The translations under genes and the position numbers were made by a program. The notes beneath the pieces are model-generated. The model saw nothing but the letters and a program-made list of their open reading frames with translations, ran no database searches and was not told the DNA's origin. A stretch of 64,000 nucleotides of DNA from Lucifuga dentata (Eukaryota; Chordata; Actinopteri; Ophidiiformes; Bythitidae). Positions 9,480-21,900 of the stretch are shown one piece after another. The DNA lies in contig VXCM01000948.1 of assembly GCA_014773175.1 (NCBI GenBank), forward strand, positions 283,305 through 347,304, read 5' to 3'. The first letter of the stretch is position 1, and every line of letters starts with the position of its first letter.

Positions 9480-12292
9480 TTTCAAGAGAGCCTTGGCCAA
9501 GACGGCAGCATAAGCACAAGCTACAACAACAATATACTGTCCTCCACAAGGCTTGCTTTGCAGTCAGATAAACACCTTAATCCACAAACGAGGACGTGGT
9601 CTTGCAATCCAAACATTTATTTCAAAAGGGTGAAACTACATAAATAGAAAACACAAAATACGCCACATGCCAGCAAATCATTCATTAACATTAATACCTT
9701 AACATGTTATATTAACTGCACTTTATCTTACAAAGTCATTGTCGTCAGTAGCATCACAACAAGGTATCAGAAATACATAAGATAAAGTGAAACAATACAT
9801 ACAGACGATGCTGTGTAAGGCGAAGGATGAGATGAATGTTTGTAACATTTCTTGTTTGAAGAATTAAAAGGGAAGGAAGGAAAGGTAATACATCCAATCA
9901 TTAATCCATCAATTTCAAATATCCAAGTCTTCTCAACTAACCAACCCATCTGACAGTTAGTTGTCAATAGTTAACAGTTACCTGAACATTTGTTCACTGG
10001 CCGTTGTTTTCATGGTAATTTCAGCAGCAGTTATGTGAATATTATCATTCTAATGATAATAATACAGCACAACAAACATTTACAAATCCAAGGTAGAGCT
10101 AACTGCTAACTCTGTACAGATGTTGAAGCTGGGACAGCACAAACAAATACAATACAAATACAAGTTTTAACAATAAATGCAACACACAGACAGACCATAT
10201 ACTCTGCAACACACAGCATTCAAAGCAAAGGGATTTCTCCAAGAAAAATAACTTACTTGTCTCAACTGACCATCCTGACAGGTTCTAAAAACAAAAACAC
10301 TGACCAGCCAATTTCCTGTTCCTTTAGCATTGACTTGATGGGCTGAGCTAATTATAAACAGTTATTGATTTGAATAAAGGATCTCAGTGCCATAATTAAT
10401 ATGTTTTTTCATATGTGTGTTTCTGTGTATGTGTGTATGCGTTGTGTGCATTTGTCAGAGGATGACTATTCAGTCAGGACCATCCTGTTTTTTGTCCTCC
10501 CTGCCGTGTTCATCGTGGTGTTGATTCTGATTATTGCTGCGTGTAGTCAAAGGTAAGATTATCATCTGATTTATTCCAACTGAATCCAAGGAATCAAACC
10601 AGACACCTCACACTGCAAACATTCAACATTTACGATGCTGAAGCTGTGTGGAGTTTGGTGGCTGTAGAGTGAACAGTACTGTCTTGGTTCTATACCCCAA
10701 GGAACTTATACTGAACATAGTGAGCTGCAGGAAGTAAAATGTATACATGCTAGAGAATTTATATTCCATATAGAAACAAGGTTTGTAAGAATACATTTGG
10801 CAGAACAGTAGGGAATACTGTTGTCCAAATCTTTATTTGGTTTATGCTAGTTTCATGTATTTTATTACAAGTTTTTAAGTAATAACTGTGAGCTGAGGAG
10901 TCAGTGCATGCAGAGTGTAATAAAGCAGGAAATTTTGAGTTGTAACTGTCTCTCTATCTTATCTGTCCTCCTCTTGTCCAGTACAGCTTTTCCTGGCTGA
11001 TTAGGGCTTGACTGTAATTATGCAGACAAACTGATCAGTGGGAGAATAAAAGCAAACTGCTGGATGCTTCTGGGAGAGCAACTCAAATGTTTTTTACCAT
11101 CTATTTTTCTTATGTGTTACAATTATAATCCAGTCTACCAGCAATAGTAGCTCAAGGCAACTGGACTTGCTATTTGGTTTTGAAGATGTTTCATCTCTCA
11201 TCCAGTTTTTCAGTTCTGAGTGGCATTATACCAACATTGTCCTCTGAGATTCTAACCTTGGTGCAGTGCATGTTTGGGTAACATGGGATTCATGTGATAG
11301 TTACTGGAGTTGGAGTAGAGATGTTAGGACAGCATTGTAAGTAGGTTAGAAGCCATGCTGCAGGGATGGTTTTTGTAACGACCCTCACAAGGCTCCCATG
11401 TGACCCAAAGAGTGACCTGGCCCATAGTTGAATCTCAGAGCTTAATTGTTGTATTCCCATCACTGACTCAAAACTGAAGATGCTAATTGGATGAGTGGGG
11501 AAATATCGCTAAAACTAAACAGCATGTCCAGTTGCCTTCAGCTACTGCTAGGAGATACGGTTGGTCAAAAGATTAATCCAAGGTGTCACTGGACCCCAGT
11601 TATGAACAACCCTCAGATTATGACTGAAAATCTTTACAAACAGGCTACCAGCAATGAAATAAATCATATGTTGTCCCTGCTTAGCCAGCCCTGTGTCTGT
11701 GTTTGTGTGAGAGAGAGGCATGCTCCATAAATATGATGCCAAACTAGCAGAACTCTCTCCAGCGCACTGGTGAATCCCTTGACATAGTGAAGATTTCTTG
11801 CTAGGAGAAATTTTCTTCATTGGAATTGTATTTGTCTAAAGAAGACTGAAGATAAAGAGATGGGTTATTAAAAACACTGACAAGTCTGTTTTTGGATAAG
11901 CTCATAGAAATGTAGGAACATGTATTGTAAAGCATTTAAAAGAAGGGATAATAAATTTCAAAATGAATCTGGAAAACCTGCATTCAGCAAGGAGTGAGAC
12001 ATGTTCCAAATGTGCTTGAAAAACCCATTTAGTAGCATGATATCCAAATTTATCCAAGGTACAACTGCAGAAAAATGCTATTAATATCCCGCTGAACACA
12101 AAATACTTCTGTTTATTGTTTTCCAGAATAAAGCAGAATATTTGGCCTCAGGTTCCTGACCCCATGCTCAGCAGTCTGACTGCCTGGATCTCCAACCCTG
12201 AACACACCACGAAAAAATTTTACCCTAAAAAAGCATCATGCACATCAACCTCAAGACTGGCTAATGCACTCTATGATGAAGAAAATTGTTAA
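857..12292 (+). CDS. il27ra: Class I cytokine receptor, gp130 family, most like IL-27 receptor alpha (WSX-1); 13 coding exons
   Basis: Exons: 857-920, 1102-1222, 4033-4217, 5095-5255, 5425-5632, 6210-6292, 6532-6766, 7142-7330, 7718-7816, 8299-8442, 9285-9419, 10459-10552, 12127-12292. All introns are GT-AG, and the 1884 nt give 627 aa plus stop. Residues 1-21 are a signal peptide. The first domain has C32-X9-C42-Y-W44. The WSEWS box is at 232-236. Three more fibronectin-III domains follow (about 247-541), then a membrane span at about 549-569. The 58-aa tail carries box1 (IWPQVPDP, 578-585), where JAKs bind in this family, and only two tyrosines (Y605, Y622). It is a plasma-membrane cytokine receptor. 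Human IL-27R alpha has the same five-domain plan and similar length (636 aa), and the penultimate ectodomain motif (RGFITQYSLYCQ) is gp130-family-like. The subfamily call is inference; IL-12R beta or a gp130-like paralog is possible. No conventional STAT3 YxxQ site is present. Confidence 0.8.
1289..1324. repeat. Perfect 16-bp inverted repeat with 4-nt loop (intron 2 of the receptor)
   Basis: The arm GATGATAACTGTGAGT (1289-1304) is followed by TCAT and then its exact reverse complement (1309-1324). It lies 66 bp after the exon 2 donor. It could form a hairpin in pre-mRNA or be the tip of a decayed transposon. No matching arm lies further out. Confidence 0.8.
2992..3349. mobile_element. Tc1/mariner-type MITE (358 bp) with 24-bp TIRs
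   Basis: The left end begins CAGTGGGGTCCAAAAGTC and the right end is its reverse complement with one mismatch across 24 bp. Both ends are flanked by TA (2990-2991 and 3350-3351), the Tc1/mariner target duplication. There is no intact transposase, so it is a non-autonomous copy or an internally deleted remnant. Confidence 0.85.
3964..3995. repeat. (TG)n microsatellite
   Basis: An uninterrupted TG run of about 16 units, ending 37 bp before receptor exon 3. Confidence 0.95.
4365..4921. mobile_element. Tc1/mariner-type non-autonomous element (557 bp)
   Basis: The left end is CACCACCACTCAAAGTTTAG and the right end reads, in reverse complement, CACTACTGCTCAAAGGTTTG. TA flanks both ends (4363-4364, 4922-4923). 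The 'CTCAAA.GTTT' TIR core is typical of fish Tc1-like elements. The interior is AT-rich without coding capacity. It lies in receptor intron 3. Confidence 0.75.
5644..5668. repeat. (TG)n microsatellite
   Basis: A short TG run 11 bp after the donor of receptor exon 5 (WSXWS exon). Confidence 0.95.
6409..6491. repeat. Compound (AC)n/(AT)n repeat
   Basis: An AC run passes into an imperfect AT-rich run. It ends about 40 bp before the acceptor of receptor exon 7. Confidence 0.9.
8487..9066. mobile_element. Fold-back MITE with long Tc1-like TIRs (receptor intron 10)
   Basis: The left end, CAGTGCCCTCCACAAATACT, is mirrored by the right end (reverse complement GTCCTCCACAAATATTGG) with continued arm similarity for roughly 200 bp on each side. 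The 'CCTCCACAAATATTGG' TIR is characteristic of fish Tc1-type elements. The left arm contains a perfect 67-bp duplication around an N at 8589, most likely an assembly artefact, so the true element is about 68 bp shorter. Confidence 0.75.
9445..9540 (-). mobile_element. Poly(A) tract plus probable 3' fragment of a LINE
   Basis: About 31 A's follow an N (9444). Then comes sequence whose reverse complement contains CCGTCTTGGCCAAGGCTCTC followed by TTGAAAAAGA, like the 3' end of a common fish non-LTR retrotransposon. It is very short and the family assignment is from memory. The homopolymer length is unreliable. Confidence 0.35.
9541..10458. other. Rest of receptor intron 11
   Basis: AT-rich sequence with no supported gene or element. 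The exon 12 acceptor follows a T/G-rich stretch at about 10410-10456. Confidence 0.5.
11137..11552. repeat. Fold-back repeat with about 80-bp inverted arms (receptor intron 12)
   Basis: The left arm contains GTAGCTCAAGGCAACTGGAC and later GAAGATGTTTCATCTCTCAT. The right arm carries the inverted counterparts (GTCCAGTTGCCTTCAGCTAC at 11526-11545 and 'ggatgagtggggaaatatc' before it). The motif resembles fish retroelement ends of Penelope type, but I cannot confirm the family. Target duplications are not obvious. Confidence 0.55.
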
Positions 12293-14323
12293 AATATGTT
12301 TTTTTTAAATTTCTGAATAAATTATGATAGATAGAAAATATAAGCATACATAGCTGATTATACTGAGAACAGCATACTATATTAATGCATGAACAATAAT
12401 AATTTTATCAACCAATATTAGCTACAGAGTACATTTTGTTTTTTTTTTCTGTGTTAGTCACAGGCTGACAACTTTTTTACAATAAAAAAAATCCTTCCTT
12501 TTAAAAATAAGCTATAAAGAATGTATTAAATTATACCTTGTAGCCTTAGATTTCCAAAATCATTTTTCGTAAGATAAAAACAGACGGTGAAGTCAAGGAT
12601 CCTCAGTTAGCACAGCTAAAGTAAAACCTTCAAGCAAATTTTATTTACACATCTATTGCATATTTCATTTTCATTTATTTGATACTTCTCTTAAAATGCT
12701 TGCTCATGTAAAGTCAGTATTAGAGATTCCCTCACACTGAATAGATAGAGTGGACTGTAGTGCCTTCAAGTGTAAATAAAGTTTTTTTCCCCTCTCATTT
12801 TTGGAGTGAAACTGATCAAATTTAAAAAAATAAAAAAATACAGAGAATTGATGCATATGATGACTATCAGCAGCTCCTCTCTCTATTTTTTTTTTTTTTG
12901 GAAACCCTCAAAACCTAAATTGGTTCAACTATTTTATGGCACTACATTCAGTATCAAATTGAAAATCCATCTTTGTGTCATATCATATTCACTCATCCAT
13001 ATCCTGTCCACTCCAGTCTTCCTCCAGTTCTGTGTTTTGTCTCTCAGTCTATTTTCACTTTGGTATTGTTGTTTCAGGGTGAGGAAGGTCAAAGTCTGTT
13101 CACTGATAGAATCAACCAGAAGAGGGCAGTAAAATCTCAGCTTTAAATGTATTCATTGTACATTTACGCTGAAGTCCTTTAAAAAAAAAATAAAAATCTG
13201 ATTCACTTCCAAATAGTATTAGTGTCACATTTTCATACAAGCAGGATTTAATTTGTGACTGTACGGTATTGGATAGAATCTTCATTTTTAATAATTTAAT
13301 GCCACTTTGCTTTCAAATGTACAGACACATAGCATAGGCAGCGTACATGTGTGTCAGATTATCTACTTAACTCAAAGCTGTTGAACTGACAGACTTACCG
13401 TAGGTGGAAACATGGTGTTTGTCATGCAAACAGACTGCGTTGCACATACACAGCCAAGACTCGACCCTGAAATGCAGCCAGCAAGTGATGGTCTGTTATT
13501 GACTGCTGATGGGGAAACATCCTGCCAGCCTGGAGCAGAAAGAAGCCAGGAGTCATGCTGGTGTAAAGTCACGCTAATGCTACAAACCCAGCAGGGCTTT
13601 TAAAAGTCTCCTTGTTTTGTAAGGCTGGAAGTTTGGTCCCCTATTATTTTTAAATACCTACCAAGTGAGCTCAGCATGGCTCTCCTGAAACCATGAATCT
13701 GATTCGTATGTGTATATTTGGGCCCTGTTAGCTTGTATTAATCAACTTCAGTATTCATCTCCAGTGGCTGAAGAAGTACTAAAATCCTTTACTTTAATAA
13801 ATAAGAGTAGCACAGTGAAATAATGTCCTATTACACATAAAAGATCTTATGTATAAATTCTGCTTATCAAAGTAAACAAGTATTAGCAGATGAATTTACT
13901 CAAGTATCTAGAATAAAAGTATTTATTGTAAACAATGGGCTCTGTCAGAGTTTACATGTTAATGCATTAGTATGAGCTTTTACACCAGACTGAGGAAAAC
14001 CCTTGCATCTTCAGTTTCAGGGATTATCATATTTTCAGATCAGTTAAAGATATTCCTTGTTATGTGTTAATAAAATTATTCCAAAGTCATTTCCATTTAA
14101 AACTTTAAAGATGAAATTAAGCTGAAACATGGCTATGATACAAGGATTTTACCTGACAACAGCCTCATCCCATGAGTGTATCCAAGGTTAGCTCATGTAA
14201 AATCATAATCTGAAAAGTAACTACACCTGAAAGTAAAAGCACAAGAATAAAAGTGCATTACCTCTGGAATAAAGGTAGAAAGTCTCCCAGATGAGAATAG
14301 TAGAATAAACCTCAAACTTGTAC
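12293..14323. other. Intergenic region between cytokine receptor and plpp2
   Basis: AT-rich DNA without a supported gene. The first 500 bp probably includes the receptor 3'UTR. The short open frames here have no recognisable protein features. Confidence 0.6.
12316..12321 (+). promoter_or_regulatory. Candidate polyadenylation signal of the cytokine receptor
   Basis: AATAAA lies 23 bp after the TAA stop. A second AATAAA lies at about 12481 and a third near 12776. The nearest would give a very short 3'UTR, so a downstream signal may be the one used. Confidence 0.4.
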
Positions 14324-14327
14324 TTAA

Positions 14328-15000
14328 AGGAGCATACCAGTGATTTTGCATGTTTGATTCCAATAAATAGGCTATAACACGCATGCATGTTATGTTACTG
14401 ACAACCAAACCAATTACTGACAACCAATTTCCAAAACAAACTGTACTTTAATTTTCCTGTCATTTTTTCAAATCCCCTAATCTTTCAAAATCAAATGCTC
14501 AGGTGATACATCCACCTTAAAATTCAATGTTTCACCTTCTAATGCTTATGCATGATTGTAGAAGGTACGCTCATTTTAATTTTCCAGTAAGAGCCGTCTT
14601 CTCTTTGGGCTATTTTTCCTGGCAAAGAAATACATTGTCTTCTGTGCAGCTCCATGTTGGGTTGGTTACATAAAGTTACTTCTGAAAAAAAAAAATCCAT
14701 AATACGTAATGACATGACATAGGACATAATGAAAGGACATAAGACATAATGTTTGATGTGATAGATTTACACGTGTTTTAAGTCTCTACAAGTCAATTTT
14801 AATAGCGTTCTGGAATGAACTGAAACCAATGGCAGTCTGGAAGGTAGGAAAAAAAATTCTGAAATTTAACCTCTAAAGTAGTATATTTTGAGTAATGGCT
14901 GTCAGTAACATAACGTGATATGGATTGCAATATATTGGGCTCAAACATGCACGATCGCCGGTATAAGCCTTTAAACATGCAAAATCACCGATATAGTCCT
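14328..15000 (+). mobile_element. TTAA-flanked DNA transposon, copy A
   Basis: It begins AGGAGCATACCAG after TTAA (14324-14327). The inverted right terminus ends at 14970 before TTAA (14971-14974), and the last 30 bp are repeated in tandem to end at 15000 before another TTAA (15001-15004). It shares its whole length, in the same order, with copy B (24451-25328) and in reverse with copy C (56322-56937). TTAA targets are known for piggyBac and Kolobok superfamilies. There is no transposase frame, so it is non-autonomous. Confidence 0.8.
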
Positions 15001-15020
15001 TTAAGTAGACTTGCGTTTCC

Positions 15021-15064
15021 TCCCTCTCTCTCTGTCTCTCTCTCTCTCTGTCTCTCTCTCTCTG
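15021..15064. repeat. (CT)n-rich microsatellite
   Basis: Imperfect CT repeat with interspersed GT units. Confidence 0.85.
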
Positions 15065-15314
15065 TATTGGGTAAAGGTTAAGTTCTCAAGAGAATTAACC
15101 AGTTTTCTGGCTTTGGGAAAAGTGAAGTGCATGATGGGATGAGCTCATTAAGGCTCTGTAGGGCTCTTTATGTGAGGACAGATCTCAGTCCTCAGTTAAA
15201 ACCACAACCCAGATGCCACTCTTTAACCCTCTTTACTGCAGCTCCAGTAAACCTTTATTACATCCAGATCACTTCAGATAATGATGTCAGGTGTAATGGC
15301 TGTCATTTTGAACC

Positions 15315-15355
15315 TTTTTTTTTTTTTTTTTTTTTNTTTTTTTTTTTTTTTTTTT
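15315..15355. repeat. Poly-T tract broken by a single N (15336)
   Basis: A homopolymer with an N inside, so its length is uncertain. It lies about 85-125 bp upstream of the putative plpp2 TATA box. Confidence 0.9.
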
Positions 15356-15438
15356 CCTCAGGGGAATTTTGACCTGATGGTACAGCGTGTAGTTTACTCC
15401 TCTCAGGCACCTCCTCCTGGTCTGATCCGGCCTCTGAC

Positions 15439-15445
15439 TATAAAA
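15439..15445 (+). promoter_or_regulatory. TATA-like box of plpp2
   Basis: TATAAAA within 'gactataaaattcccact', 518 bp upstream of the plpp2 start codon, followed by increasingly GC-rich sequence suited to a 5'UTR. Transcription would start near 15470. The TATA match is exact, but promoter activity is inferred from position only. Confidence 0.45.
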
Positions 15446-15962
15446 TTCCCACTCAGCGGACACAAAACAAGGTGCAGGGGAGAAAAATCAAGCAAAAGGG
15501 CGGAGAGATAATTGTTCTTGCTCTTGCTTTTCTTTGAGACATGATGGTGAGATTGAGATCTGCAGAGAGGAGCCAGAGGAGGAAGTAGGGAGGAGGGATC
15601 AGCGCGGTGGCGTGGTGTCGGGAGAAAAAAGTTTATATTGGATCTCCGTGAGTCTCCAGCGCCGTGAAACCGGAGGATCTCTCTGAATCCGATCAGGAAT
15701 GCGCGAAAAGGGACTCAAGACTCCAGACTTGTTCAGAAACGGGGTTTTAAACAGACAGTTTCTTTTTTAAGAAACTCACACACCTCAGCTGTCAATGTGA
15801 GCGCAGGTAAAGAGGATCCCGGAAGAACTCCACCACAGGTTACCAGCTTGTTTGCATAGCCTGACGTTTTATTCCAGGCAGCCGAGCGTACATGGACTTA
15901 AATCAGTTTATGGTACTGATAAAGTAGCTTTTCTCTCTGATCATTATTGTTTTTGAGCGTAA

Positions 15963-18900
15963 ATGACCGGACAGAATATGAAGACACCGAGGAAGAAGAA
16001 GCTGTTCGTGGTGATGGACGTGCTGTGTGTATTAGTTGGTAAGTTGTGGACACCGTACACACTGTACACTAAACTATACGTCAGCACAATCTAACACAGA
16101 CTATATCCTTTTTATAATATTATCTTTGATCATAAAAGTTCTTGGCATAAACTGCAGTGTGCAAGTATGCTTTGCTTTTATATTTTGTTTTGCATTTATG
16201 ACAGCAACTCGGATATGTTACTCTGTAAGATTATCAGATGACTTGCTAACTCTGCATGCTAAAATGTATCAAAAACTTCATAGTTTTAACTTAATTTAAT
16301 CACCAGCATATAAATTCTTGCACTAAAAAGTAAATGAAGTATTTCAACAGTCTGAGGTCATCCCATTTGTTTATGTAGATCCTAAAAGTGGAATATTGCC
16401 CTGTCTGAAATGTGACGTTATTGCACCATAGCAGCTATTCTAATCTCAGCCCTTCATGCTGCAGCCTGATCACCAACTTTTCAGGACGTTTCAGACCCTC
16501 AGGAAGCTCAGTGTTTGTTTGTGGAAATTTAATATGCATGTGTGTGCCCCTTATTTCTCATTTTCTTCAATATTTTGTCTGCCAAGAATCCTCCCAAGAA
16601 TGCCCCACTTCCCACATGCAATGCATTTCTCTATACTGCTCCCACTTTTCCTCCACAGACCATTCTTTTTCATTTAACTTTACCCAGGGATCATGTTTTG
16701 ATGGAGAAATGTGGCATTTTACAGTCCACAGATCACATCATTACTGTGAAACTGTTATGAAAGATGCCTTCTTCTTCCTCAAGGCAATCAGCAAATAATT
16801 AATTGCTGGAAACTGATTTATATAAATTATGCATACTGCAATTATTATTGTTGACATCAATTCTTCCTTTGTCTTTTACTGTTAAATTTTAATTAATATC
16901 ACAGAATAGAAAAGGCCACCAAATGAGTCTGTATGCACCATCTTTAGAAATGGTAAAGTTTTGGATATAGAGGCTGTAATAAGGCATAGATGTGGAGTGT
17001 TGCACTGTGGTAGGAGACTGGATTTGCTGTGTTAATGTCCAAAGAACTTGACAGATGTGTGTTGTGTAACAGTCTGGTGATGATCTGTTGTGTCTGTACA
17101 GTTTGGTGCTGGTGGAGATGTTGGAAACAGGGATGATGCCTGATGTCTGGGGGTGTTGTGTAATCCGAGAGCAGATATTTCAATTTAATGAACCTTATCC
17201 TTTTAACATCTTGGATTAAAGGGTGGTTGTGTTGGTCAGTCTGGTCTTAATGGCTGAATCCCACCCTTTGCCTCTCCCTTCCTTTTTGCCACCTAATTCA
17301 CCCACTCAAATACTCATCAAGTCAACTCCATGCTTACGCGAGGGGAACCCAACCACGTAATCACAATGTTGTATAACTTGTAATTACACTGGCCATTAGC
17401 CGACAGGGAAGTACGGTTAGAGGATCTGTCTGCATATTGGAATAATTTACCAAAAAAAATAAAAAATTCATTACACATATGACATGTATTCACATACAAC
17501 ACTGATTAATCATTATTATCCTCTCTGATTCATGACTGGCATAATTTATTTTCAGAAGCTTATTTGAACTTCTAATTCTAAATATTCATCTTTTGCTCTC
17601 TGAGTTTGCAGTTTATGTATATCTTTCCTCAGTCAACTTTTGAAATGTAAAGGCCATAAAGCAGTAGATACTATATAATCAGGAAGTGAGTTCTTTCACA
17701 TGTTTTGTGTCGCTCACACCCTGCCTCGCCAAGCTCACCAAACTAACAACTCTTGGTGTGATATAGGTATATGTGTGATCAGTTAAAACCTTTCCCACAA
17801 GAACATAATCAGTAAACCCCCTAAAAGAGAAATCTGATATAAAATGACTGCATAGAGCTGAAGTGGTTTAGATCTCTCCACAACAGGGTGGTCTATTTAT
17901 CTGTCCTTTGTGGGTAAAAAAAAAAAAAAACCTGTCTGGTCTATCTGGAGGGACACCTGAACTGATTGTGCCTTGGACTGGAGTTAGCTGCTCATTGTAA
18001 GCCGTTGGTCTGTCCCTCCCTCTTTCGTCTCCATTCTTTCTTCTGCGTCTCCCTCCCTTCCTCTCGTCTTCTCAGTCTCTGTAAGTCTACACTCAGCACA
18101 AATAGATTGTGGGTGTTGGCTGAGAACACAGAGGAAAGACCAGGGTTAACCTCTCCCTGCTCACAGCTCGTGTGTGTAGGTGCTGCAGGCAGGTTACGTA
18201 GACGTCAGACGAGCAGCTCGGCTCACAATTTGCATGACTCCAGTGCTGCTTAGATGATAAGTAGTGAGGTGTTAATTATGACTAATAAGATAGATAGTCT
18301 AATTAGTGTGAGACTAAATGTCCTGGAGGCAAGGCATTGTTGCAGCGTAGGCTCACACACACACGCACACTTTTAGTTTATGTTTTGTTTTTTTAAAGCA
18401 CACTGTGCAAACCAGTTCTGTTAGAATTCCGTGAAATGTTTTTGAATATATACCAGCCTGTACAGCAGGAGGAGTTTAAAATCTCCATCGTACATACATT
18501 TGACCTGTTATTCACAGGGATACAGCTTAAACAGAAAGTTGTAATATTTTATTGTAATTAATAGTATAGCATTTTTTTGTGTGTGGTTTGTGTATGGAAC
18601 TCTCATTAATTGTGTTCCTTCACAGAATATTTCTGTTGTCCTCAATTTTGTTCTGTGTTTTTTATATCCTTTAATAATGTCAAGCAAGGGGGAGCCCATA
18701 GCAAGCTATATTATATTTTATGCCAGTGGTTCTAATTCTACTTAATTATAACTAAATAAATATTACCAGTAAAATATAATATTGGGGATTTTTTTAGGCT
18801 CTCAAGTCACTACAGTAAATTTTCTGACCTTTTAAGTCAAAAAATCCATCCATCCACCCCTCTATCCATCCATTCTTTATGTCCACTTATGATGTGCAGG

Positions 18901-21900
18901 ATGAGAAGCAGATTCACCCTCAACAGGTCAATTCAACAGCAACATTTTATGGCTTGATTGATGTTAAATGTAAAAAAACAAAATAAAAATTTATGCCTTG
19001 ATTTGATGTTAAATGTAAAATCTGAATCCAAAAAGTAACTAGAAGGTACAGCTTTAAATAAAGCTAGTGGAGTAAAAAGCACAATATTCCACAAAATGAA
19101 ATGCAATGGGAGAAGTATAAAGTAGCAGAAAGAGGAAGTAGTGAAGTAAAGGAAAGGTAATTCAAAATTGTACACAAGTACCATACATGAGTAAAGATTT
19201 TACTTTTATTTTGGACAAACACTCTGCTTCTGACCGCTACATTAACTAACGGAGTTTGCTAATGGACTAAAACTATGAAAGAGTTGCTGCGTATTTCCTC
19301 ATATTGTTTCCTTCTTATTATATTGGTGTTACATGGAAATAATCCCATGCTCTGTCCTTCCTGGTAGAGAAACTGAAGTGGTTGTTGGTTGGAGTTTGTT
19401 GGTGGAGACATGCTTTAGCGTCTCCAGGGAGCCAGGCCTCTCAAATGGTTGTGTTGGGAAGACTGATTGTTGTGAGTTCTCAGAGAAAGGCAGCGAAAAT
19501 GCTGATGGGAATCGTTTTCCTCAGGAGAGCTGTGTCATGGAAACACAAGTCCTTTTAACAAACACACGTGTCCGTCTCAGAGATATACACTATGTTAATG
19601 TTTCCAAATGTTTTTGATTCTGCAAGGAGTTATAGTGGATGTACAATAAAGTCTGTAGTAGTAGTAGTACTTTAAATTCATTACCACATTTCATTTTGAC
19701 ACATTTCATTTTGACACACTCTAACATATATAAATTTTTTTTTTTTAAAAAACACCACATAAACACTGATGACAACCTTCCTAAAACCCTAGAAAGACCA
19801 CCAAAAATGTAGATTTGTTTGCTAGTGCCATTTTTGATTTTGTGTTAAAATTTGTTAGACAGCTTTACAGCAAAAAAAAAAAAAAAAAAAANAAAAAAAA
19901 AAAAAAAAAAGAAAGAAAAGGAAAAAAATGGAAGCAGGTGCTGTTCCAAATTTCACCCAGATTTTATTTACCCAAACACCCAAAATTTGTGTCTAGCTCA
20001 GATCCTCTAGTGGCAAAGATAGACGGTACGTCAGCTTCTGGTAGAAGGAAGTGAGAAGGAAAATGAAGAGAAAACTCAAACGAGATGTCCATTATGCAGC
20101 AAAGTTTCCTAAAACTAAGTTAAAAACACCAAAATGGAAATCTACAAATAGTGTTTTATTTGATTTCAAGCCAGTCAATTATTTGTCATTTAAATCTTCA
20201 CCAGTTTTTTCTTAATATCCAAAATAAACACCAAAAAAAAAAAAAAAAAGNAAAAAAAAAAAAAAAATTGCCAGATTTTGTAGAATTTGAAACCAAGCTG
20301 AACTCTAAGGATAGTTGCACAAATTCTGGCTGACTTTTCCATCTTCCCTTCACTTTTATGGTTTAGGTTAAAACCTGTGTGGCCCATTTCTTTGATCCCG
20401 TCCAAACTCAGACTCTTTGATTGCCCACCCAGATTTAGCCGCCCTCCCACCGCCTGTACGACCTTGCCTGCCTCCCTGTCTCCTTCTGCACGGCTTGGAG
20501 CTAAGCATGCGTAAATGATGGACGGAGCGAAACAGCAGGATTAAAAATAAAGAATGGGCAGCAGCAGCAGGATTTGCTGTGACTGGGGAAGTTGGGCGTT
20601 CCTCATGTGAATTAGAATTCCAGAGGCCAACGCCGGCAGAGGTTGTACGCTCAGCACATACCTTCCACATTAGTCAGTCCAGCTTGCCCGGGGTGAGACA
20701 GTCAGAAAGAGGGAACATTTTGTTGTTATTACTTGTCATCTTTTACGTGTCTCTAACATCACCTCTGTTGATATATTATACATTTTTGAAAATATTTTTC
20801 CCATTTTTGGTGTCTTGATTTTATTCAGTGAAACATGTTTGAATTGGAGTAATAATATAAGAGAGAGAGGAGAAAAGAAAAAGTCGAAAGACCAACTACC
20901 GAAAAGACTTGCCTGTGTACTCCTCCACAGTGGGAGGAGATGAGCATTGTTGACATGGCATGGGGACAAAAAAAGTGGCAGACAGGTACAGAATGGTGTG
21001 AATGGGAATTGGAGAGTAAACAAGACCTAATAGAAAGAAAGAATGGATAGGAAAGGAGAGATACCGTATATACTCGAGTATAAGCCGAGTTTTTTTTAAC
21101 CAAATTTCACAATGCAAATCGGGGGGGTCGGCTTATACACGAGTAATTCAAATCGGATCCCAGAGAATGAAATTTCCAGGGGTGGAAATACTACCCATTA
21201 CCTCTACCCATGGAAAATAGTTTAAATCATACCTTAGAATGATGTATTTCCTGACTAAACATCTTATCCAGCACATTTTGAGGTGGCCAGTAAGCCGTGA
21301 TACGTCAGTTACGGTAATCAGCTGCTGAAATAAATATCATGTTTACCGGTACGTGGATTATTTTCAGAAAATCAGAGGAATACTATGACAATACCCAGAA
21401 AAACAGGTAATTTGCTAAACAAATAAATTGATAGAACAGCGTCAGGGAGTCGGCTGAGGAAATTCCAAAATTCCGTATCGAGGAATGTCCAGCACATGGA
21501 CAGACCCGCATCAACTCAGGTACAGGATAATTACTGAAAACACGTAATGGGTCAGATTCTTAACAAAAAAAAGAAAAAAAACTCACCATAATTGCACATC
21601 TAAATAAGCGCCGTGGTAATTATAGCTGCTTTGTAAAACTTTCCTTACCTTCATCAATGCGATTCAGACAAGGAAGAGGAGTCTGGAAAACTTAAGGTTA
21701 GCTAATGTCACTTACGGTAATCAGCTGTTTACCGGTACCAGTACGTGGATTATTTTCAGAAAATCACAGGAATACTATGAAATTCTCAGAAAAACAGGTA
21801 ATTTGCTAAATAAATAAATTGATGGAACAAAATCAGGGGGTCGGCTTATATGTGGGTTTCTTTAAAAATCTAAATTTGCAGGTCAAAATCGGGATCTGCT

